From: Mesorhizobium sp.
GTDB lineage: Bacteria > Pseudomonadota > Alphaproteobacteria > Rhizobiales > Rhizobiaceae
DNA length: 64,000 bases
Direction: 5' to 3'
Assembly: GCA_019635735.1 (NCBI GenBank)
Contig: JAHBYX010000001.1
Span: 1-64,000 of the forward strand
Position 1 is the first letter of the stretch, and every line of letters starts with the position of its first letter. Positions 58,309 through 64,000 of this stretch are shown here, one piece after another. The notes beneath the pieces were generated by a model that saw only the letters and a list, made by a program, of their open reading frames with translations, ran no database searches and was not told the DNA's origin. Position numbers and translations under genes: made by a program.

Positions 58309-61164
58309 ATGCCCAACAAGATGCTGATAGATGCCTCCCACCCGGAGGAAACACGAGTCGTCGTCACCCGCGGTAACCGGATCGAAGAATTCGATTTCGA
58401 ATCGAGAGACAAGAAACAGCTTCGCGGCAATATCTATCTCGCCCGCGTAACGCGGGTCGAGCCGTCGCTGCAGGCGGCTTTCGTCGAATACGGCGGCAAC
58501 CGCCACGGCTTCCTCGCCTTCAGCGAAATCCATCCCGACTACTATCAGATCCCGCTCGCCGACCGGCAGGCGCTGCTGAAGGCGGATGCAGAGGACGCCG
58601 AGGAAGACGAGGCCGAGGAAGACGACAGGAAATCGCGCCGCCGCCGCGGCGGAAAGAATCGCGGCCGCAACAGCGACCAGAGCCGACGCGGCGCCGAACA
58701 GGCGGTGAAGGCCGATTCCGAGATCGAGGGCGGCGAAGAAGCCCAGCCAGCGGCCTTTGACGAGCCGCAGGAAGCGCCCGGCGATACATTCGCGGCGCCC
58801 GAGCCCGACTCGACGGACGCTTCGCCCGCCTTCGACGAATCGCCCGAACCGTCTGACGAGCCGGACGACGGCAAGACGATGCTTGCAGCGACCGACAGCG
58901 AGAGCGTTTCGGAGAGCGTCGAGGAGGCCGCGCGCAACAACGAGTCCGATTCGGACCACTCAGGCGATGTCGAAGAAATCTCCGGCGCCGGCAGCGGCGA
59001 GGAGGACGTCGAGTCCGTCGGGGCCGAGGATGCGCTCGAAGAGCTTCCGAGCCGCGCGCCCCGCCGTCCGAATCGCCGCCAGTACAAGATCCAGGAAGTC
59101 ATCAAGCGCCGGCAGATCCTGCTGGTGCAGGTCGTCAAGGAGGAGCGCGGCAACAAGGGCGCTGCGCTGACCACCTATCTGTCGCTTGCCGGGCGTTATT
59201 CGGTGCTGATGCCGAACACCGCGCGCGGTGGCGGCATCTCGCGCAAGATCACCTCGGCAGTCGACCGCAAGCGTCTGAAGGATCTGGTCGAGGATCTCGA
59301 GGTGCCGCAGGGCATGGGCGTGATCCTGCGCACCGCCGGCGCTAACCGGACCAAGGCCGAGATCAAGCGCGACTACGAATACCTGATGCGGATGTGGGAG
59401 ACGGTGCGCACGCTGACGCTCCAGTCGACGGCCCCTGCCCTCGTCTACGAGGAAGGCTCGCTGATCAAGCGGTCGGTGCGCGATCTCTACAACAAGGACA
59501 TCGAGGAAATCCTGGTCGCCGGCGATGACGGCTATCGCGAGGCCAAGGACTTCATGCGGATGCTGATGCCGAGCCACGCCAAGGTGGTCCAGCCCTACCG
59601 CGACCCGATACCGATGTTCGCGCGCAACGGCATCGAAGCGCAGCTCGACCGCATGCTGCAGCCTCAGGTGACGCTCAAGTCGGGCGGCTATATCATTATC
59701 AACCAGACCGAGGCGCTGGTCGCGATCGACGTCAACTCCGGGCGTTCCACCAAGGAGCATTCCATCGAGGAGACGGCGCTCCACACCAATCTGGAGGCGG
59801 CCGAGGAAGTCGCCCGTCAGCTCCGCCTGCGCGATCTGGCCGGCCTGATCGTCATCGACTTCATCGACATGGAGGAGAACCGCAACAACCGCGCGGTCGA
59901 GAAGAAGCTTAAGGACAATCTGAAGAACGATCGGGCTCGCATCCAGGTCGGGCGCATCTCGCATTTCGGCCTGCTCGAAATGTCGCGCCAGCGCATCCGC
60001 GCCAGCGTGCTCGAATCGACGATGAAGCCCTGCCCGCATTGCGGCGGCACCGGCCACATCCGTTCCGACTCGTCGGTCGCGCTGCATGTGGTTCGCGCGA
60101 TCGAGGAGTTCCTCATCAAGGACGCGCGCAGCCACATCACCGTGCGCACGCCGTCGGCGACCGCGCTCTACGTGCTCAACCACAAGCGCCGCAACCTGTC
60201 CGAACTCGAGGAGCGCTTCGGCCTGACGATCTCGATGGAGGCGGACGAGACGCTCGGCAATCAGCTCTACGCGATCACGCGCGGCGCCCCTGTCGAGCGG
60301 CCGGTCGTGACGACCATCACTGAACTTCCGATAGCCTCCGCGGTCGAGGAGGAAGACGAGATCATCGATGAGGGCGAGGAGGAGGAGGTCGAGACCGAGG
60401 TCCACGAGCGCCCCGCCCAGGCATCGCACGGCGATCGCCGCGACGGAGAGGCCGATGATGGTTCACGCAAGAAGCGGCGCCGGCGCCGGCGGCGGCGCGG
60501 CGGTCGCGACCGCGACGGTGCCGAACAGACCCAGCGCCCCGCCGATCAGGGCGGGATCGAAGCCGCCTCGTCCGAGGAAGACGGTGAAGGCGATGTCGAG
60601 GACATCGGCGGCGAAGACCATGATGCCGGCGAAACCACCGCCGCAACGGCTCCTGGAAGCGCCGAAGGCGAAGGCAAGAAGCGCCGTCGCGGCAAGCGCG
60701 GCGGCAAGCGAAATCGCCGCGATGCCGACGGACCTGCAGGCGAGGCTCCGAGCACCGAGGTGGAATTCGCCGAGGAGGAGGGCTTCGTCGCCCCCGCTCC
60801 GGTCTCGGCCGTGGAGGAGCAGCCCGAAGCTCCGGTGGTCGTCCTAGAAGTCGAGCCCGTGGTCGAAGCCGAAGCTGCGGCCAAGAAGCCAAGGCGCGCA
60901 CCGCGAAAGGCGAAGGCCGCCGCGGAAGCCGAGGTCGCAGCCGCTGCGCCGGTCGCCGCCGAGCCGGAGCCCGTGGCTGCCGTCGCCGAACCGGCGACTG
61001 CCCCGGTCGCCGAGGAGCAGCCCGTGCGGCCGTCGCGCCGGCGTGTCACCGCCGCCGACATCGACGCCCCGGTCGTTCCGAAGGTCAGTTCGACCGTGGT
61101 CGAACCGGCGGCCGAGGATAAGCCCAAGAAGGGCGGTTGGTGGCAGCGCAAGAGCTTCTTCTGA
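58309..61164 (+). CDS. rne: Ribonuclease E, degradosome scaffold
   Basis: A 951-residue endoribonuclease. The S1 domain is split: FSEIHPDYYQIP is followed by an acidic, low-complexity insertion (about 91-258) before YKIQEVIKRRQILLVQVVKE and ERGNKGAALTTYLSLAG. Catalytic Asp residues are in ALVAIDVNSGR and LIVIDFIDMEEN; the Zn-link is KPCPHCGGTGHIR. The C-terminal half is disordered with two Arg-rich clusters ([17 protein letters not shown] and KKRRRGKRGGKRNRRD) and ends KKGGWWQRKSFF, a GWW tail like the PNPase-binding peptide of Caulobacter RNase E. Start MPNKML after GGGGAGACAGGA; longer frames upstream are rejected. Confidence 0.95.
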   Translation: MPNKMLIDASHPEETRVVVTRGNRIEEFDFESRDKKQLRGNIYLARVTRVEPSLQAAFVEYGGNRHGFLAFSEIHPDYYQIPLADRQALLKADAEDAEEDEAEEDDRKSRRRRGGKNRGRNSDQSRRGAEQAVKADSEIEGGEEAQPAAFDEPQEAPGDTFAAPEPDSTDASPAFDESPEPSDEPDDGKTMLAATDSESVSESVEEAARNNESDSDHSGDVEEISGAGSGEEDVESVGAEDALEELPSRAPRRPNRRQYKIQEVIKRRQILLVQVVKEERGNKGAALTTYLSLAGRYSVLMPNTARGGGISRKITSAVDRKRLKDLVEDLEVPQGMGVILRTAGANRTKAEIKRDYEYLMRMWETVRTLTLQSTAPALVYEEGSLIKRSVRDLYNKDIEEILVAGDDGYREAKDFMRMLMPSHAKVVQPYRDPIPMFARNGIEAQLDRMLQPQVTLKSGGYIIINQTEALVAIDVNSGRSTKEHSIEETALHTNLEAAEEVARQLRLRDLAGLIVIDFIDMEENRNNRAVEKKLKDNLKNDRARIQVGRISHFGLLEMSRQRIRASVLESTMKPCPHCGGTGHIRSDSSVALHVVRAIEEFLIKDARSHITVRTPSATALYVLNHKRRNLSELEERFGLTISMEADETLGNQLYAITRGAPVERPVVTTITELPIASAVEEEDEIIDEGEEEEVETEVHERPAQASHGDRRDGEADDGSRKKRRRRRRRRGGRDRDGAEQTQRPADQGGIEAASSEEDGEGDVEDIGGEDHDAGETTAATAPGSAEGEGKKRRRGKRGGKRNRRDADGPAGEAPSTEVEFAEEEGFVAPAPVSAVEEQPEAPVVVLEVEPVVEAEAAAKKPRRAPRKAKAAAEAEVAAAAPVAAEPEPVAAVAEPATAPVAEEQPVRPSRRRVTAADIDAPVVPKVSSTVVEPAAEDKPKKGGWWQRKSFF

Positions 61165-61180
61165 TCGCTGAAGACTTTCG

Positions 61181-61216
61181 AAAACCCGCGCGGCCGGCAG
61201 GTCGCGCGGGTTTTTT
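61181..61216. terminator. Bidirectional terminator between rne and glsA
   Basis: An 11-bp stem (AAACCCGCGCG at 61182-61192, CGCGCGGGTTT at 61203-61213) has a 10-nt loop and TTTTTT on the plus strand and TTTTC on the minus strand. It serves the convergent genes on both sides. Confidence 0.88.
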
Positions 61217-61278
61217 CATTTCTTAAGTCAGGATTCGGGCGGAAAACTTGCCGGCCGGGATTGCCGCAGCGCCTGGGG

Positions 61279-62232
61279 TCACATCGCCTGCGGTGGCCGG
61301 GGCGCGAAGAGCGACCAGTTCATCGCCTTGGCGAGCTTTTCCAGGGCGATCGATCCGAGCTTGGAGTTGCCGTTCTGGTTGAGGCCGGGCGACCAGACGG
61401 CGATCGATGCCACTCCCGGCACGATGCACAGGATGCCGCCGCCGACGCCGCTCTTGCCTGGAATGCCGACGCGAAAGGCGAAATCCCCCGAACCGTCATA
61501 GTGGCCGCAGGTAAGCATCAGCGCGCAGATGCGACGCGCGCGCTCGGCCGAGACCACCGAATGACCGGTGGCGGGATGGCGCCCGCCGTGAGCCAGGAAA
61601 CGTCCGGCCAGCGCGAGCTGGCGGCACGACATCGCAATGGCGCAATGATGATAGTAGACCCCGAGCGAGAGTTCCGGCGCATGGGTGATGTTGCCGAACG
61701 AACGCATGTAGTTGGCCAGCGCCACGTTGCGATATCCGGTCGCCTGTTCCGAGGCGGCGACCTCGCGGTCGATGTAGATCGTCTCGTCATCCGCCAGGAA
61801 CTGGATGAAGCGCAGGATCTCGCCGATTGCCTCTCGCGGTTCGTGGCCGGCCAGGACGACATCCGTGACGACGACCGCGCCCGCATTGATGAACGGATTG
61901 CGCGGAATGCCGTGTTCGTGCTCGAGCTGGACGATCGAGTTGAACGGGTTGCCCGACGGTTCGCGCCCGACCCGCTTCCACAACGTATCGCCGATCTTCC
62001 CGAGCGCCAGCGTCAACGTGAAGACCTTCGACACGCTCTGGATCGAGAACGGGATGTCGGCATCGCCGCTGGCGATAAGCTGGCCATCGTTCATGGCAAC
62101 CGCGATGCCGAACTGGTCGACATCCACCTTCGCGAGTTGCGGAATATAGGTCGCGACCTCGCCCCGATCGGGGCGGGCCGCCATTTCGGCGGCGATGTCG
62201 GCCAGGACGGTCTCGATATCGGCGGCCGTCAC
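61279..62232 (-). CDS. glsA: Glutaminase (beta-lactamase-fold)
   Basis: A 317-residue glutaminase turning glutamine into glutamate and ammonia. The Ser-x-x-Lys dyad is in [11 protein letters not shown] (S66, K69, the YbaS positions). Other conserved parts: [44 protein letters not shown] and [14 protein letters not shown]. The start is GTG (62232-62230), which overlaps the preceding aminotransferase stop as GTGA, implying coupled translation. The frame is open further upstream but within the aminotransferase gene. Confidence 0.94.
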   Translation of the reverse strand: MTAADIETVLADIAAEMAARPDRGEVATYIPQLAKVDVDQFGIAVAMNDGQLIASGDADIPFSIQSVSKVFTLTLALGKIGDTLWKRVGREPSGNPFNSIVQLEHEHGIPRNPFINAGAVVVTDVVLAGHEPREAIGEILRFIQFLADDETIYIDREVAASEQATGYRNVALANYMRSFGNITHAPELSLGVYYHHCAIAMSCRQLALAGRFLAHGGRHPATGHSVVSAERARRICALMLTCGHYDGSGDFAFRVGIPGKSGVGGGILCIVPGVASIAVWSPGLNQNGNSKLGSIALEKLAKAMNWSLFAPRPPQAM

Positions 62233-63377
62233 CTGAGCCACCTCTTCAGCCGATCCATCGCGGTCTCCATCTCCGAAAAGCTTCCCGCGTAGGAGAACCG
62301 CATGAAGCGGTTGCCGTTCGCGACATCGAAATCGTGGCCGGGCGTCGCCGCGACATGCGCCTCGGCGATCATGCGCCGCGCGAATTCCATGCTGTCGTTC
62401 GTATGGGCCGACACGTCGCAATAGGCGTAGAACGCGCCGTCCATCGGCGCGGCGATGCGAAGGCCCAGCTCGGGCAGCCGGCGTAGCAGCAGCTCGCGGT
62501 TCCGGCGGTAGGTGTCCTTGATCGCCTCAAGCTCCGCCGTCCCGCCGAACGCCTCGCAGGCGGCGATCTGCGACAGTTCGGGGGCGGAGATGTAGAGGCT
62601 CTGCTGCAATCGCTCGATCGGCCGAACCAGTTCGTCCGGCACGATCATCCAGCCGACCCGCCAGCCCGTCATGCAGTAGTATTTCGAGAAGGAATTGATG
62701 ACGACAAGGTCGTCACCCAGGCCAAGTGCGGTCACGTCGGCAGCGGTGTAGGCAAGGCGGTGATAGATCTCGTCCGAAATGACGGAGATGGCGAGCGCCC
62801 TTGCGTTCTCGACGATGCGGGACAATTCGTCCGAAGGAATGACCGCGCCGGTGGGGTTCGCGGGACTGGCGAACAGCACGCCCGCGAGCGGCGACTTCCT
62901 ATGTGTCTGTTCCAGCAGATCCGCGGTCAGGTAGCCGGCGTCGCCGAGTTCGATCTCGACCACTTCAAGCCCCAGCGCGGCGAGGATGTTCCGGTATGCC
63001 GGATAGCCCGGCGACGTGATCGCCACCCGGTCACCCGGATCGAACATTGCCAGAAAGGCGAGGTTGAAGGCTGCGGACGAGCCGGTCGTCACGATGACAC
63101 GCCCGGGCGCAACCTCGACCCCGTAGTGATCGGCGTAATGCTGCGCGATGGCGTTCCGCAATGCGGCCGTCCCCAGAGCGTCTGTATAGCCGATGCGTCC
63201 CGTGGAAAGCGCGCGGACGGCCGCTTCCCTCACGGCGATCGGCGCTGCGCCGGAAGGCTGTCCGACGGCCATCGAAATGACGTCCAGACCTTGCTGGCGC
63301 AGCCGGTTCGCCTCCGCAAGTACGTCCATCGCGTGGAACGGCTCGATATGGCTTCGGCGGGAGATCGATATGGCCAT
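62229..63377 (-). CDS. PLP-dependent class I/II aminotransferase
   Basis: A 382-residue fold-type I aminotransferase. Motifs: [70 protein letters not shown] and the PLP Lys in [17 protein letters not shown]. Substrates cannot be fixed; aspartate, aromatic or branched amino acids are all possible. Paired with glsA by a 4-bp overlap, it may use glutamate made by glutaminase. The start MAISISRR follows ACCGGAG; ATGs 30 bp and less upstream are weaker. Confidence 0.9.
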   Translation of the reverse strand: MAISISRRSHIEPFHAMDVLAEANRLRQQGLDVISMAVGQPSGAAPIAVREAAVRALSTGRIGYTDALGTAALRNAIAQHYADHYGVEVAPGRVIVTTGSSAAFNLAFLAMFDPGDRVAITSPGYPAYRNILAALGLEVVEIELGDAGYLTADLLEQTHRKSPLAGVLFASPANPTGAVIPSDELSRIVENARALAISVISDEIYHRLAYTAADVTALGLGDDLVVINSFSKYYCMTGWRVGWMIVPDELVRPIERLQQSLYISAPELSQIAACEAFGGTAELEAIKDTYRRNRELLLRRLPELGLRIAAPMDGAFYAYCDVSAHTNDSMEFARRMIAEAHVAATPGHDFDVANGNRFMRFSYAGSFSEMETAMDRLKRWLR

Positions 63378-63498
63378 GAATGCTCCGGTCGGCATGGTGC
63401 GCCGCACATTTGCCGGAATGGTGTGGGGATCACAAGTTCAGGAACGCCCCGTTTCGCCTTTTAATCGTCCCGATGCTCGTCTAGGTGTAGCCTCCGAC

Positions 63499-64000
63499 AT
63501 GACCGTTCACAGACCGAACAGCAGCTGGCTGAAGCGCTTGTCGCGCGCCGCGCTCGCGGCTGCGGTGGCGGTTCCGGCCGCGTGGTTTGCGCCCGCCGCA
63601 AACGCGCAGCAGCGCAGCCTTCCGATCGTCCGCGACGCCGAGATCGAAGCCCTGGTCCGCGATTATGTGCGCCCGATCCTCAAGGCCGCCGGCCTGACCA
63701 AGGCCGGCGTGGACATCGTCCTGGTCAACGACGACAGTTTCAACGCTTTCGTTGCCGGACGCCGCATGTTCATCAACACCGGCGCGCTGATGACGGCCGA
63801 GACCCCCAACGAGATCATCGGCGTCATCGCGCATGAGGCCGGCCACCTCGCCGACAATCACCAGGAACGGCTGCGCGACCAGCTCGCCCGGGCCCAGACC
63901 ATGGCCGTCGTCGCCTCCCTCCTCGGCATCGGCGCGTCGGTCGCGGGAGCCGCCACCAATTCCGGAGATCTGGGACGTGCCGGCACCGGCATCGCCATGG
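63499..64000 (+). CDS. M48-family metalloprotease, N-terminal part (runs off right edge)
   Basis: First 167 residues of a periplasmic M48 protease. Signal peptide about 1-37 (LSRAALAAAVAVPAAWFAPA, cleavage near ANA-QQ). The zinc motif HEAGH (112-116) lies in IIGVIAHEAGHLADNHQERL. This layout matches BepA-type outer-membrane quality-control proteases, which carry C-terminal TPR repeats; that part is beyond the window, so the subtype is inferred. The gene stands divergent from the aminotransferase across a 121-bp gap. Confidence 0.88.
   Translation, partial: MTVHRPNSSWLKRLSRAALAAAVAVPAAWFAPAANAQQRSLPIVRDAEIEALVRDYVRPILKAAGLTKAGVDIVLVNDDSFNAFVAGRRMFINTGALMTAETPNEIIGVIAHEAGHLADNHQERLRDQLARAQTMAVVASLLGIGASVAGAATNSGDLGRAGTGIAM

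Overview
The window is a GC-rich (by eye low-to-mid 60s percent) chromosomal segment of an alphaproteobacterium, most likely in the Rhizobiales near Phyllobacteriaceae (Mesorhizobium-like). This rests on gene order (trpD-trpC-moaC-moeA-lexA-comEC-gltX-gltA-lpxB; rpsB-tsf-pyrH-frr-uppS-cdsA-rseP-bamA-lpxD-fabZ-lpxA-lpxI-lpxB), on the alphaproteobacterial SOS box GAAC-N7-GAAC before lexA, on LpxI replacing LpxH, on an EipB (DUF1849) protein, and on an RNase E with a split S1 domain and a C-terminal GWW tail. Coding density is high. Almost everything is housekeeping or cell envelope. I see no phage, insertion sequence, CRISPR array, integrase or toxin-antitoxin module.

Layout. 1-5.8 kb: truncated IlvD/Edd dehydratase, an orphan CoxG-like protein, pyrG, an L,D-transpeptidase, secG and tpiA. 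5.9-12.2 kb (+): a PpiD/SurA-type periplasmic chaperone, trpD, trpC, moaC, moeA and SOS-controlled lexA. 12.2-18.3 kb: comEC (-), gltX, a GST and gltA (+). 18.3-33.5 kb (-): one run of 15 co-oriented genes from eipB through a serine/threonine dehydratase-like enzyme, rpsB-tsf-pyrH-frr-uppS-cdsA-rseP-bamA to the lipid A genes. It joins translation factors, isoprenoid and phospholipid supply, beta-barrel assembly, site-2 protease signalling and lipid A synthesis.

33.6-46 kb: RidA, a GDPD-like phosphodiesterase, a FemAB/GNAT-like protein, a YbaK deacylase and a HIT protein on +; then a PAP2 protein, AzlCD, clpA-clpS and a Tat-type lipoprotein L,D-transpeptidase on -; two poorly known membrane proteins and an AI-2E transporter; and adjacent tRNA-Gly(TCC) and tRNA-Tyr(GTA). 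46-64 kb: a SpoU/TrmH rRNA methyltransferase, a 1139-residue DUF3971/AsmA-like protein, an atypical peroxiredoxin, an M23 endopeptidase, prfB with an intact programmed +1 frameshift, PBP1A, an AmiC amidase, rne with a long leader, an aminotransferase-glutaminase pair, and a truncated M48 metalloprotease.

Cell-wall and outer-membrane work dominates: two L,D-transpeptidases, PBP1A, AmiC, M23, BamA, four lpx genes, EipB and an AsmA-like protein. I found no convincing wholly new system. The items most worth a second look are regulatory: the prfB recoding site, a structured rne leader, a promoter with a perfect inverted repeat at the expected start site of clpS-clpA, a structured rpsB leader and tandem SOS boxes at lexA. 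Odd proteins are the peroxiredoxin without the usual Thr/resolving Cys and the RNase E S1 insertion.
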